A stretch of 64,000 nt of DNA from VAZQ01 sp963721005. GTDB lineage: Bacteria; Pseudomonadota; Alphaproteobacteria; Rhizobiales; Xanthobacteraceae. The stretch is from contig CAVRHR010000006.1 in assembly GCA_963721005.1 (NCBI GenBank), positions 248,001 through 312,000 of the forward strand. Direction: 5' to 3'. The notes below the pieces were generated by a model. The model had not been told where the DNA came from. It did not search any database and saw only the letters and a program-made list of their open reading frames with translations. This document shows, piece after piece, positions 23,661 to 33,032 of the stretch (position 1 is its first letter; every line of letters starts with the position of its first letter). Both the position numbers and the translations under genes were made by a program.

Positions 23661-25183
23661 TGGCATTGAGGTCGAAAAATCTCGGCAGCTCGTTTTCCGC
23701 AGCGGCGCAGCCGGACAAGACTGCGCTCATCGACCTACGCGACCAGGCGCGCCCGCTCGAGCTCAGCTATCGCGATTTCGACGCCGAATGCGATGCGGTG
23801 GCGCGTGGGCTGCTGCGCCTGGGGCTGCACCGCGGCGACCGGGTGGGCATTCTCTCGCTCAATCGATACGAGGCGCTGGCGGCTTTCTACGGCACCATGC
23901 GGGCCGGGATGGTCACGGTGCCGATCTCGTTCAAGCTCGCGCCCGACATCGTCGCCTACATCGTACGCGACGCCGGGCTCAAGGCGATCCTGCACGATCG
24001 CGAGCGCGCGCCGCTCTGCCCGCCCGGGCTGCCTCGCATCGATCTGGACGATGCTGCCGCCTATGGCGCCTTCAAAGATCCGGGAGCGTTCGAGACCGCG
24101 GAGCCGGAAGGCCGCGAGCTCGGCATGATCCTCTATACCTCGGGCTCGACCGGCATGCCCAAGGGCGTGCTGCTTTCGCACGAATCCCAGCGCTGGTCGA
24201 TCGAGCGCAACCTCGCCCTCAATGGGGACATGACCCATCACCGCTACATCGTGGCGGCGCCGATCTTCCACATGAACGCGACCATCAGCATCAAGATCGC
24301 GCTCGCCGGCGGCGCCAGCATCGTGCTGCTGCCGAGCTTCGATGCCAGGCTCTATGCGGGCTCGATCGCGCGCTTCCGGGTGACCTGGCTGACCTCGGTG
24401 CCCACCATGCTGGCGCTGGTTGCGCGCGAGCGCGAGCTTCTCGCCACGCTCGATCTCTCCAGCGTCGAGCGCGTCACCATGGGGTCGGCGCCGCTCACCC
24501 AGGCGCTGGTCGACAAGGTGCAGGCACTGTTCCCGAAGGCTGCCATCAACAACAGCTACGGCACCACCGAGGCCGGCCCGACCCCGTTCGGCCCGCATCC
24601 GCGCGGGCTGCCGCGGCCGGCGGTCGCCGCCGGCTATCCGCATCCCGGCATGGAGGTGGAGCTGCGCGAGGGGCCGTCGGCCGACGAGGGCGTGCTCTAT
24701 ATGCGCAGCCCCATGCGGATGGAGGGCTACAACAATCTGCCGGAGAAGACCGCCGAGGTCATGCGGGACGGGTGGTACCGCTCGGGCGATATCATGCGGC
24801 GCGATGGCGACGGGTTTTATTATTTCCTCGGCCGCGCCGACGACATGTTCGTGGTCGGCGGCGAGAATGTTTGGCCGGGCGAGATCGAGCGGCTGGTCGA
24901 GCGGGTGCCGGGCGTGCATCAGGCGCTGGTGGTGCCAGTCGCCGACGAGATCAAGGGCGCGCTGCCGTTTGCTTTCGTGGTGAAGCAGCCGGGCGCGGTG
25001 GTCGACGAGGCCGCGGTCAAGGCCTACACGATCTCCAACGGCCCGGCCTTCGCGCATCCGCGCTTCGTCGCGTTCATCGAGGTGGTGCCGCTCGCCGCCA
25101 CCAACAAGCCGGACCGGCGGGTGCTGATGGCGGAAGCGGAAGCGATCGTCGCCGCCAGGCGCGCATCGCTCCGGGCGGGGTGA
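23660..25183 (+). CDS. AMP-binding acyl/aryl-CoA ligase
   Basis: A 507-residue ANL-superfamily enzyme with a four-base overlap to the gene before it. Motif A3 is ILYTSGSTGMPKGVLLSHES near residue 155; YGTTEAGPTPFG is the A5 site; GWYRSGDIMRRDGDGFYYFLGRADD is A7/A8; the C-terminal Lys lies in AATNKPDRRVL. It activates a carboxylate to its CoA thioester through an acyl-adenylate. The closest functional guess is a medium-chain or aromatic acid ligase; specificity is not inferred. Length is normal. Confidence 0.93.
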   Translation: MALRSKNLGSSFSAAAQPDKTALIDLRDQARPLELSYRDFDAECDAVARGLLRLGLHRGDRVGILSLNRYEALAAFYGTMRAGMVTVPISFKLAPDIVAYIVRDAGLKAILHDRERAPLCPPGLPRIDLDDAAAYGAFKDPGAFETAEPEGRELGMILYTSGSTGMPKGVLLSHESQRWSIERNLALNGDMTHHRYIVAAPIFHMNATISIKIALAGGASIVLLPSFDARLYAGSIARFRVTWLTSVPTMLALVARERELLATLDLSSVERVTMGSAPLTQALVDKVQALFPKAAINNSYGTTEAGPTPFGPHPRGLPRPAVAAGYPHPGMEVELREGPSADEGVLYMRSPMRMEGYNNLPEKTAEVMRDGWYRSGDIMRRDGDGFYYFLGRADDMFVVGGENVWPGEIERLVERVPGVHQALVVPVADEIKGALPFAFVVKQPGAVVDEAAVKAYTISNGPAFAHPRFVAFIEVVPLAATNKPDRRVLMAEAEAIVAARRASLRAG

Positions 25184-25190
25184 GGGTGTC

Positions 25191-26207
25191 ATGCGGGCGG
25201 TGGTGCTGTACCGGCACGGCGGTTTGGACCAGCTCACCTACGAGCCCGATTACCGCGATCCGGTGCCCGGGCCCGGCGACGTGCTGGTGCGCATGCGCGC
25301 CTGCGCCCTCAACTACCACGACCTGTTCACCCGCAAGGGCATGCCCGGCATCAAGGTGCCGCTGCCGCTGATCGCTGGCAACGACGTGGCGGGCGAGGTC
25401 GCGGCGGTGGGGCCCGGGGTCGCCGGCTTCGCGCCAGGAGATCGGGTGCTGGTCGATCCGACCGACCGGGTCGCGGGCGGTTTCCTGGGCGAGACCATGG
25501 ACGGCGGCCTCGCCGAATTGGTGCGAGTGCCGGCTCATATGCTGCTCAAGCTCGATCCCGCGATCGACTTCGCGGAGGCGGCGGCGCTGCCGGTCGCCTA
25601 CGGCACTGCCCATCGTATGATGCTCACCCGCGGCGGCATCAAGGCCGGCGAGACCGTGCTCATTCTCGGCGCCTCGGGCGGCGTCGGCACCTGCTGCGTG
25701 CAGCTGGCCAAGCAGGCCGGCGCCACCGTGGTGGCGTGTGCCTCGAGCGAGGCCAAGCTCGCACAGCTCAAGGCGCTCGGCGCCGATATCGGCATCAACT
25801 ACGCCAATTCGGATTGGGTCGCCGAATGCCGCCGCCTGTTCGGCCGAGCGCGCGTGTTCGCCGGCCAGGAAAGCGGCGGCATGGACGTGGTGGTCAACTT
25901 CAATGGCGGCGACAGCTGGACCAGATCGCTCAAGGTGCTGCGCCGCGGCGGGCGCCTGCTGACCTGTGGTGCCACCGCCGGCTATGATCCGCCGGAGGAC
26001 ATCCGCTACATCTGGACCTTCGAGCTCAACATCCTGGGCTCGAACGGCTGGAAGCGCGAGGACATCGCGGCGCTGCTCGATCTGGTGCGCTCGCGAAAGC
26101 TCGAGCCGGTGCTGCACCCGAGGCGCTTCGCGCTGGCGGAAGCGCGCGAAGCCATGGGGTTGCTCGAAGCGCGCGCCATGGTCGGCAAGGTCATCGTCAC
26201 CCCATGA
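25191..26207 (+). CDS. medium-chain dehydrogenase/reductase (quinone oxidoreductase-like)
   Basis: A 338-residue MDR protein. The GroES-like N-terminal domain has ALNYHDLFTRKGMPGIKVPLPLIAGNDVAGEV; the Rossmann domain has the dinucleotide site ILGASGGVGTCCVQLAKQAGA. The catalytic zinc Cys of alcohol dehydrogenases is replaced by the NYHD motif, so it is likely a zinc-independent enoyl or quinone reductase. A short insert (CRRLFGRARVFAGQESGGMD) follows the Rossmann core. It sits 7 bases after the CoA ligase and overlaps the next gene by four bases. Confidence 0.92.
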   Translation: MRAVVLYRHGGLDQLTYEPDYRDPVPGPGDVLVRMRACALNYHDLFTRKGMPGIKVPLPLIAGNDVAGEVAAVGPGVAGFAPGDRVLVDPTDRVAGGFLGETMDGGLAELVRVPAHMLLKLDPAIDFAEAAALPVAYGTAHRMMLTRGGIKAGETVLILGASGGVGTCCVQLAKQAGATVVACASSEAKLAQLKALGADIGINYANSDWVAECRRLFGRARVFAGQESGGMDVVVNFNGGDSWTRSLKVLRRGGRLLTCGATAGYDPPEDIRYIWTFELNILGSNGWKREDIAALLDLVRSRKLEPVLHPRRFALAEAREAMGLLEARAMVGKVIVTP

Positions 26208-27064
26208 GCCAGGCGATCTCCGGCATCGATCATCTGCTGATCGCGGTGCGCGCTCTCGAGCGCGCCGCGGCCGCCTATCGGCGGCTGGGGTTCACGCTCT
26301 CGCCGCGCGCCGTGCACAGCGCGCATATGGGGACCGCCAACCATACCATCATGCTGGAGCGCGATTACTTCGAGCTGCTCACCGTGCTGGCGCCGACGCC
26401 GGCCAACGCGAAATGGCGGCAGGCACTGGCGCAGCGTGAGGGGCTCGCCGGCTTTGCAGCGGCGACCCCGAGCGCGGACGCCGCTGCCGGTGCGTGGCGC
26501 AGCGCCGGCTTGGCGGCGAGCGAGAGCCTTCCCTTCTCGCGCGCCGTGGAGCGCGCCGACGGGGAGCGGATGGAAGCGCGTTTCGAGGTGGTGACGCTTC
26601 CGGAGCAAACCGTGCCGGCGATGGCGCTGTTCGCCTGCGCGCAGCTGACGCGCGAGGCGGTGTGGCTTCCCGAGCTCATGACCCACCCCAATACGGCGCG
26701 CGCCATCCGTAAGCTTACGATCGCGGCGCCGGACCCGCTTCTGACCGCGGATTCTTGGTCGCGCGCGCTTCCGGGCTCGATGCGTTCAGCTGCCGGCGGC
26801 GGTGCGCAAATTCGCATCGGCCAGCATCTTGTCGAGGTCGTCGACCCGCCGACGGCGGCGCGCCGCTTCGCTTTCGCCAAGCCGGTCGAGCGCGCGACTG
26901 CGGTTGCGATCGAATTCGAGGTAGCGGACGTCGAAGCGTGCCGGCGGGCGCTCCGCCTGGGCGCCTTGTCGCCGCAGATCGAGGGCGAGCTGACCGTGGT
27001 CGCGGGTGCGGACGCCTGTGGGGTGGTGATCGGGTTCCAGCCCACGGGCGCGGCGCTCGCGTAA
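26204..27064 (+). CDS. VOC-superfamily (Glyoxalase_3-like) protein
   Basis: A 286-residue product beginning MSQAISGIDHLLIAVRALERAAAAYRRLGF, then HSAHMGTANHTIML and ERDYFELLTVL, the pattern of the Glyoxalase_3 branch of vicinal oxygen chelate proteins. The His of GIDHL and the Glu of YFELL are likely metal ligands. A second half (KLTIAAPDPL, QIRIGQHLVEVVDP, VAIEFEVADVEACRRAL) repeats the fold. VOC enzymes include ring-cleaving dioxygenases, isomerases and hydrolases; no particular reaction can be chosen. It is the last gene of the long run and overlaps the MDR gene by four bases. Confidence 0.85.
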   Translation: MSQAISGIDHLLIAVRALERAAAAYRRLGFTLSPRAVHSAHMGTANHTIMLERDYFELLTVLAPTPANAKWRQALAQREGLAGFAAATPSADAAAGAWRSAGLAASESLPFSRAVERADGERMEARFEVVTLPEQTVPAMALFACAQLTREAVWLPELMTHPNTARAIRKLTIAAPDPLLTADSWSRALPGSMRSAAGGGAQIRIGQHLVEVVDPPTAARRFAFAKPVERATAVAIEFEVADVEACRRALRLGALSPQIEGELTVVAGADACGVVIGFQPTGAALA

Positions 27065-27111
27065 AACCGCACCAATCGGCTCATTGATATGTTGCGAAAA
27101 ATGCTCCAGCT

Positions 27112-28293
27112 TCACATCTCGCCGTAGAGCCACGCCATCCCGTCATAGGATTGCGCCGCGCTGCGGCCGCCCAGCATCTGGTCGCGCAGCTCGGCTGCCG
27201 GCCCGCGGGCGTGGTAGAAATCGCCGTAGACGCGGGCCATGATCTGCACCTGCGCGGTGCGCAGGTAGCGGTGCTGCACATAGGCCTTGAAGGCGGCCGG
27301 CAGGTCGTGTGGCTGTGCCGCCACCTTTTCGGCCAGCCAAACCGCGTCCTCGGTCGCCATGCAGGCGCCTTGCGCGAGATATTGCAGCATCGGATGGGCG
27401 GCATCGCCCAGCAGCGTGACGAGGCCTCGGCTCCAATCCTTGATCGGCTCGCGGTCGCACAGCACCCACATGCGCCAAGTCTCGATGCGCTCGAGCATGC
27501 GCAGAACCTCCGGCCGCTGGCCCTTGAAACGGCCCCACAGCTCGTCGGCATCGGCCTCCGCGTTCCAGCCCTCGACATAGCGGTCGGAATGGAAGACGGC
27601 GACGAGGTTGTAGAGCTCGCCGCGCCGCAGCGGATAATGCACCAGATGGGTACGCGGCCCGGCCCACAGCACGACGTCCGGCTGCCAGAGATCCTGCGGC
27701 ACCTCCTCGCGTTTGAGCACTGCCCGGTAGGCGATGTGCCCGGACACCCGCGGCTTGCCGTCGCCGACGATCGCCTCGCGGATCTTCGACCACATGCCGT
27801 CGCAGCCGATCAGCGCGCGACCGCGCACCTGCTCGCCGCCCTGCAGCGTAACGGTGACGCCGTCATCGTCCTGCGCGAAGCTATCGACCTGCCGGTTGGT
27901 TTCCAGAGCGACCAGATTGTTGCCCAGGCAGGCCTTGAGAAACACGGCATGAATGTCCGACCGATGCGTGACCGCATAGGGCTGCTGAAACCGGTCGATA
28001 AAGCTCTGGTCGAGCGGGACGCGGGTCACCAGCTGGCCGCTGAGCGCGCTGCGCATCTCCAGCGCGCCCGGCCGCCAGACGTCCGCCAGCAGCGCCTCCT
28101 TCAGGCCGAGCTTGTCGACCGCCTTGAAGATATTGGGGCCGAGCTGGATGCCGGCGCCGAGCTCCTTGAATTCCGGCGCCTGCTCCAGCACCTGCACCGG
28201 GAAGCCCTTGCGGGCGAGCGCATACGCGGCCGCCAGCCCGCCGATGCCGCCGCCGGCGATCAGGATTGGCAGGTCTCGATCGCTCTTGGCCAT
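27112..28293 (-). CDS. FAD-dependent aromatic monooxygenase (3-hydroxybenzoate 6-monooxygenase-like)
   Basis: A 393-residue group A flavoprotein hydroxylase. The N-terminal FAD motif is ILIAGGGIGGLAAAYALARKG; the middle DG motif is ALIGCDGMWSKIREA; the second FAD motif is LLGDAAHPMLQYLAQGACMATEDAVWLAE. Overall it resembles 3-hydroxybenzoate 6-hydroxylases and salicylate hydroxylases, which add OH to aromatic acids using NAD(P)H and O2. It converges on the VOC gene of the catabolic run (47-base gap), so the two units may share a substrate pathway. No gentisate dioxygenase is in the window. Confidence 0.9.
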   Translation of the reverse strand: MAKSDRDLPILIAGGGIGGLAAAYALARKGFPVQVLEQAPEFKELGAGIQLGPNIFKAVDKLGLKEALLADVWRPGALEMRSALSGQLVTRVPLDQSFIDRFQQPYAVTHRSDIHAVFLKACLGNNLVALETNRQVDSFAQDDDGVTVTLQGGEQVRGRALIGCDGMWSKIREAIVGDGKPRVSGHIAYRAVLKREEVPQDLWQPDVVLWAGPRTHLVHYPLRRGELYNLVAVFHSDRYVEGWNAEADADELWGRFKGQRPEVLRMLERIETWRMWVLCDREPIKDWSRGLVTLLGDAAHPMLQYLAQGACMATEDAVWLAEKVAAQPHDLPAAFKAYVQHRYLRTAQVQIMARVYGDFYHARGPAAELRDQMLGGRSAAQSYDGMAWLYGEM

Positions 28294-28473
28294 CCTGGCT
28301 CCGCGCCGGCCCGGACCGGCGCGCTGGCCGGTGGAAGCAGCTCTTGGTTTGGGTGGATCGTACTGCTGCCGAACCAGCCCCGCCGGAGGATCGGGGCAAC
28401 AGGCCCCGTGCCTCCGGCCGGGCCGGATCAGCTCGATCAGCTCGGTGGTGACCAGGTCACTTCGTGACTAAGG

Positions 28474-28911
28474 TCACTTTGTGAGCTGGCCGCGAATTTC
28501 GCCGCCTTTGTGGGCTTCGGTGTGGACGTTGACGTACCACTTGCCGGCCATCAGGTCGGCGGCCTGGGCGTCGGTCAGGTCGGCAGAGCCCTGGAACGGG
28601 CTGCTGCTCGCGGTGATCGGCACCGCCACGCTGGCATTCTTGCCGGGATCGGCCGGGCCATGGAAATGGCCGGCGGTGGCGGCACCACTGAGGCCGGAAT
28701 AGGAGCCCTGCCAGTTCAGCTTCTTGGTCGCGGTGTCGTAAGTGGCGGTCACGGTGCCGGTGGCTGCGCTGTCGTTCGGCGGCACCTCGGTCGCGGCCGC
28801 CAGACTCGCCTTGAAGTTTACGGTTTCGGCGAGCACCGGCGAAGCAGCCGCCAAGCAGGCCGCCAAGGCCAATCCGGCGATGCCCGTGCGCAACATCGTC
28901 TTGTGGGTCAT
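28474..28911 (-). CDS. secreted CHRD-domain protein
   Basis: A 145-residue protein with a signal peptide (cleavage near VLAET), then the CHRD pattern VNFKASLAAATEVPPNDSAATGTV, GLSGAATAGHFHGPADPGKNASV, and LMAGKWYVNVHTEAHKGGEIRGQL. CHRD domains are immunoglobulin-like folds first named in chordin; the role in bacteria is unknown. Just beyond the stop a 13-base motif, GGTCAC(T/C)TTCGTGA-like, is repeated (28457-28486), possibly a duplicated gene end. Confidence 0.93.
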   Translation of the reverse strand: MTHKTMLRTGIAGLALAACLAAASPVLAETVNFKASLAAATEVPPNDSAATGTVTATYDTATKKLNWQGSYSGLSGAATAGHFHGPADPGKNASVAVPITASSSPFQGSADLTDAQAADLMAGKWYVNVHTEAHKGGEIRGQLTK

Positions 28912-29033
28912 TTTATCCTCCCTACGGGGTTGGTATCGTTGGCATTATAACGAGTCTCGGAAGCACTTCACCCCCTTTGAACGCGGGGTCGAGGGCACGG
29001 TTCCGGGTTGCGGAAGCCGCACTGGAAATCCGC

Positions 29034-29297
29034 TCAGAAATCCATATCCAGCTCGAACTCGGGCAAGAGCTCGAACTCCTGTTGCAGCTTGGCGACCGCG
29101 GCCATGCAGACGCCCTGGCACGGCGCCGGCACGGCGCCGCCAGGTGCATTGACGTGGGCGATGGTCCAGTTCGTCCCGGGGCGATCGGCGCTCTCGCGCA
29201 CCGTCACGGCGGCGACGCCGGCGCAGACGGCGTGCCGATGCATTTCCAGCAGGATCAGCCGTTCGAGCTCGGGTGCGGTCTTCAGCCGTTTTGCCAT
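29034..29297 (-). CDS. hypothetical small protein
   Basis: An 87-residue product starting MAKRLKTAPELERLILLEMH. It is amphipathic, with a helix-prone N-terminus and an acidic C-terminus (ELLPEFELDMDF). Cysteines occur in VCAGVA and PCQGVC. I see no signal or membrane segment. A related pattern (ELE.LIL.EM..HA.C..V..V.VR) recurs in Bradyrhizobium-type genomes without a name. An alternative start eight codons upstream is possible. Confidence 0.65.
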   Translation of the reverse strand: MAKRLKTAPELERLILLEMHRHAVCAGVAAVTVRESADRPGTNWTIAHVNAPGGAVPAPCQGVCMAAVAKLQQEFELLPEFELDMDF

Positions 29298-29391
29298 GAT
29301 GCCTTCCGGATGGCCGCCCATTCCAATCGAGCGGATGTTGCCTTAGAAGCTTACCCCGGTTCGCGATGTCCACCGCCCGGCAAGGATGCTC

Positions 29392-29784
29392 ATGCCCAAT
29401 TTCACCGCCTTCGTCACCCTGCTTGCGGTCATCCTCTATTTCTGGATCGGGTTTCGGGTCGGTCAGGCGCGGGTCACGTGCGGGGTCAAGCCGCCGGCGA
29501 CCACCGGCCATCCGGATTTCGAGCGCGCCTTCCGGATCCAGATGAACACCCTGGAATGGATGCCGATCTTCTTGCCGGCGATCTGGCTGGCGGCGCTTTA
29601 TGTGAGCGACATCGGCGCGGCCTTGCTCGGCGTTGTTTGGATCGCGGGCCGGGCGCTCTACATGCTGGGCTATGCGCAGGCGGCGGAGAAGCGCGAAACC
29701 GGCTTCTTCGTGCAGGCGATCGCGGCCGGGCTGTTGTGGCTCGCCGCCCTGATCGGCGTGCTGGCGTCGATGTTCCATGCATAG
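29392..29784 (+). CDS. MAPEG-family membrane protein
   Basis: A 130-residue integral membrane protein with four hydrophobic helices. MAPEG signatures are visible: ARVTCGVKPPATTGHPDFERAFRIQMNTLEWMPIFLPA contains the ERAFR.Q.N..E block that binds glutathione in this family, and RALYMLGY appears in helix 3. Some bacterial MAPEG proteins have glutathione transferase or peroxidase activity. The AAGGA upstream is 7 bases from the ATG at 29392; the alternative start 29386 adds two residues. Confidence 0.92.
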   Translation: MPNFTAFVTLLAVILYFWIGFRVGQARVTCGVKPPATTGHPDFERAFRIQMNTLEWMPIFLPAIWLAALYVSDIGAALLGVVWIAGRALYMLGYAQAAEKRETGFFVQAIAAGLLWLAALIGVLASMFHA

Positions 29785-30045
29785 GGCGCGGTCGCGGGTG
29801 CGTCGTTTTGCGCCGCGCGACAATCCTGCTGGCGGGGCAAATTGGCGACACGCCGAGAACTTACTTTCGTCAAAGTTCCTGATGGGCGCGTGCGATGCAA
29901 CGAAAATCGGTGCGCAACTTGTCGGAATCCGCTGATCGGAAGTGCATGAGCAACGTGTGGTGGTGGGGCGCTCGCTTTTGTGTCTTGAACCCGGGCGGCC
30001 CATCCGGTAGCAACCTGCCCGGGGGCGCGTATACGGGATCCAATC

Positions 30046-30303
30046 ATGCCTAGATTTGTCATCGCTTGCCTGATTGCCGCCGCCTGCGTGGTTGCGACCG
30101 CGTTTTCGAATCCATCCGACGCTGCTACCCACCGCAAGCATGTGGAGCGGCAGCGGGTCGAGGTAGTTCGTGACCGCACGGTGTCGGCGCGGTACTATGG
30201 GGCGCCGCCCAGCTACTATGGGGCGCCACCGAACTACTATCCGGCGCCGCCGTTTCCGTTCTTTCTGCTGCCAGGTCCGTGGTGGCTGCCGGCCCATCCT
30301 TGA
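30046..30303 (+). CDS. small secreted Tyr/Pro-rich protein
   Basis: An 85-residue product with a signal peptide (MPRFVIACLIAAACVVATAF, cleavage near SDAAT). The mature part contains a YYGAPP repeat (ARYYGAPPSYYGAPPNYYPAPP) encoded by near-identical 24-base units, then a hydrophobic tail FPFFLLPGPWWLPAHP. It may be a cell-surface or matrix protein. No similar function known to me. The ribosome-binding site is weak. Confidence 0.55.
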   Translation: MPRFVIACLIAAACVVATAFSNPSDAATHRKHVERQRVEVVRDRTVSARYYGAPPSYYGAPPNYYPAPPFPFFLLPGPWWLPAHP

Positions 30304-30380
30304 GCAAGGACCGCCCGGGCTCTCGAACTTGAAACCGGCCGCGCGCGCTCGGCCGGTTTCCCGCACAGGGGATAGAGAAA

Positions 30381-30539
30381 ATGGATTTCAGCTCGTTCAT
30401 GAATTATGTGACCAGCCTGGCCTTGCTCTACGGCTGGACGCTGTTCGCGGCTGGGATGTTTGCTTTGGGCGAGCGATGTTGTCGCAGCGTATTTGCGCGG
30501 CAACCGGCGCCGGGCGCCAAGGATGCGGCGCAAGGCTGA
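30381..30539 (+). CDS. putative 52-residue membrane protein
   Basis: A short frame, MDFSSFMNYVTSLALLYGWT..., with one predicted transmembrane segment (about residues 9-28) followed by a basic, Ala-rich tail. GGGATAGAG precedes the ATG by a few bases. The C-terminus reads ARQPAPGAKDAAQG. It is plausible but unsupported by any family I recognise. Confidence 0.4.
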   Translation: MDFSSFMNYVTSLALLYGWTLFAAGMFALGERCCRSVFARQPAPGAKDAAQG

Positions 30540-30877
30540 TCGGGCGGACTTCGCCGTGCGCACGTGAAGTCTCTCGGCAGGTTGAGCCGCTCCGTTCCGC
30601 ATGGGCGTGGCGGATCCGGGGTGATGCATCCATCGAAATCCCGCGGCCGCCGTTACCCACTTTGTCGTGCCAATCGGGCGCCCGCGTAGGTGAAGGCGCC
30701 TATTTTGGACGCCCGGCTGTGTGATGCAAAAGCCACAAGTCGTGACGAACCGATTTTGCATTTGCGAAAAGCAAGTGACGAATCAGCCGATACCGGTACT
30801 AATCAAGAGCTGTCAATCTGGACCCGCTCGCGTAGCGGTACCGTAATGAGCGCGGTTCCTCTCCAGGAGGACCGGTC
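30540..30877. other. 338-base stretch without a recognised gene
   Basis: Short frames in this interval have no protein-like composition. The end of the stretch provides AGGAGGAC, the ribosome-binding site of the gene at 30878. I see no tRNA, terminator or repeat. Confidence 0.6.
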
Positions 30878-31243
30878 ATGAACGTACGCATTGCGTTGCT
30901 CCTGCTCATGTTCTGCGCGCCCGCGCAAGCGCGCGACAACGGTCAGTGGGGCGGTTCGCCCGCGCAGATCCGGCAATGGTTCCAAAGCCTCATGCAGCCG
31001 GACAATCCCGCAGTATCGTGCTGCGGCGAGGCCGACGCGTTCGAGGCCGATACCTTCGAGGTCGCCGGCGATCACTATGTCGCCATCATCACTGACGGCA
31101 AAGGTGTGCTGCCGAACGGGACCCGCGTAGCGGTGCCGAATGCCAAGATGAAATGGGATCAGGGCAACCCGACCGGCCACGGCATCATCTTCATCGGCGC
31201 CGGCGGCTCGCTGTATTGCTATGTGGCGCCTGGGGGGGCGTGA
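30878..31243 (+). CDS. small secreted hypothetical protein
   Basis: A 121-residue protein, preceded by a strong AGGAGGAC, with a signal peptide (cleavage near AQARD). Notable motifs: WFQSLMQPDNPAVSCCGEADAF (adjacent Cys pair) and GHGIIFIGAGGSLYCYVAPGG. The three Cys may form disulphides. I recall similar proteins (QPD.P..SCCGEADAY) across Bradyrhizobium and relatives; none has a function. Confidence 0.75.
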   Translation: MNVRIALLLLMFCAPAQARDNGQWGGSPAQIRQWFQSLMQPDNPAVSCCGEADAFEADTFEVAGDHYVAIITDGKGVLPNGTRVAVPNAKMKWDQGNPTGHGIIFIGAGGSLYCYVAPGGA

Positions 31244-31354
31244 GGCTGCCTGAACCGCGGACCGGGTTTTCATAGCGGATGGGTCTCCGGGCGACTAATC
31301 GCCCGAAGACCCGGCTGCCAAGTCACGTTCCGACGCTGAGGGTGGGGCAGGGGC

Positions 31355-31912
<558 letters not shown>

Positions 31913-32224
31913 TGCCGTTTCTCCATGATGTGACGCTTGCGCGTGTGATCGGAAAACGCTCGAGGCACGACAATGGTTCAGACGCTGTCCGCTCGCTTCG
32001 GTATCACGCTCTCGCGAGCATCAGACAAGCTGCCCGCGCGCATCAGGTAGCTCTCGTTGACGATGAACAGATGTTCATTGCTCTGGTGCGGTATTTGGTC
32101 TGTGCGTCTTCATCACCGCCCCTTGTAAGGTGATCTGCTGTATACAGACGCCTGCCCGCGATCGGTCCACTGTCACGGATCTTCGCGCCCGTCGGCAACC
32201 GCATCGCCTCAAAGGATCGCAAAC
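31913..32224. other. 312-base stretch without a recognised gene
   Basis: This gap holds the divergent upstream regions of the glycine-rich protein (minus strand) and the gene at 32225. Only short frames of no protein-like character occur. AAGGA lies 9 bases before the next start. Confidence 0.6.
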
Positions 32225-32563
32225 ATGTTCATGGCATCGGTGCCGATCGTGCTCGCCGCGCACCTCCTGGTGGCGGCGACGAGCTCTCTTCCCAGTATCG
32301 ACATCCAGAAGGCCTGCCACGAATCCGCCAACGCGCTCTATGGCAGTACTACCGCGGACGTGTTTGCTTCATGCCTGGAGGACGAGAAGGACGCCGGTGC
32401 CAAGCTCGCCAAAGAGTGGGCGACCTATCCGGCTGCCGACAAGGCACGCTGCGTGCACGCGGCGATCTATCTGCCGAGCTATGTCGAGTGGCTTACCTGC
32501 ATCGAGGGGGAGAGCACCTTGCGACGCATCCGCAAGGACGCAGCATCCCCGCCCCGCGGCTGA
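32225..32563 (+). CDS. small secreted Cys-containing hypothetical protein
   Basis: A 112-residue product with an N-terminal hydrophobic segment and then SLPSIDIQKACHESANAL, VFASCLEDEKDAGAKLAKEWATYPAADKARCVHAAIYLPSYVEWLTCIE. The pattern of four Cys with IDIQKAC and LPSYVEWLTC is one I recognise from small proteins of Bradyrhizobium-type genomes. They have no assigned role. The C-terminus after the last Cys is short and basic. Confidence 0.78.
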   Translation: MFMASVPIVLAAHLLVAATSSLPSIDIQKACHESANALYGSTTADVFASCLEDEKDAGAKLAKEWATYPAADKARCVHAAIYLPSYVEWLTCIEGESTLRRIRKDAASPPRG

Positions 32564-32610
32564 AGCCCCGCGCTCGATCGCGCCGGCGACCTTGCGGAGC
32601 GGTGCTTCCC

Positions 32611-32880
32611 TCAGCGGTCGTTGGCGACGTGGCGCGGCTTGCGCGGCGGACGCTGCTTGGGGGTTGGCGACGTGACGCTGGCCGCGGCGGCATCATAGGC
32701 CGTGCGGTGCAGCCCTTTGCTCCAGCCGTTGCAATCCGGATTGATGTCGCACCAGGTTTGCACCGGACCCCCGTAGGAATGCTCCTGGCCGTTGTGGTCG
32801 CTCGCCCGGGCCGGAGCAGAACCGGCGCAGAGGCCGAGCGCCATGGCGGCGGACAGTAATTTCGAGACGGTGGCGGACAT
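32611..32880 (-). CDS. small secreted hypothetical protein
   Basis: An 89-residue product starting MSATVSKLLSAAMALGLCAG (signal peptide, cleavage near ARASD). The mature part contains GPVQTWCDINPDCNGWSKGLHRTAYDA with two Cys, and a basic Pro-rich C-terminus (PTPKQRPPRKPRHVAND). The upstream extension of the frame to 32937 is not protein-like. The pattern QTWCDINP.CNGW recurs in Bradyrhizobium relatives. Confidence 0.68.
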   Translation of the reverse strand: MSATVSKLLSAAMALGLCAGSAPARASDHNGQEHSYGGPVQTWCDINPDCNGWSKGLHRTAYDAAAASVTSPTPKQRPPRKPRHVANDR

Positions 32881-33032
32881 GCGGTGTCTCCTTCCTGGTT
32901 TTCGATCGTGGACGGCTCCCTGGATCGCGCGATGCACCCGCGCTATTTAAGCACAGGTGGCGCGGTACGCCAGATCGGCGGCCGCAGGACCTGCGAAGGA
33001 TCGAGCGCCCGCGCCGCCGGCAGGAGAACGCA

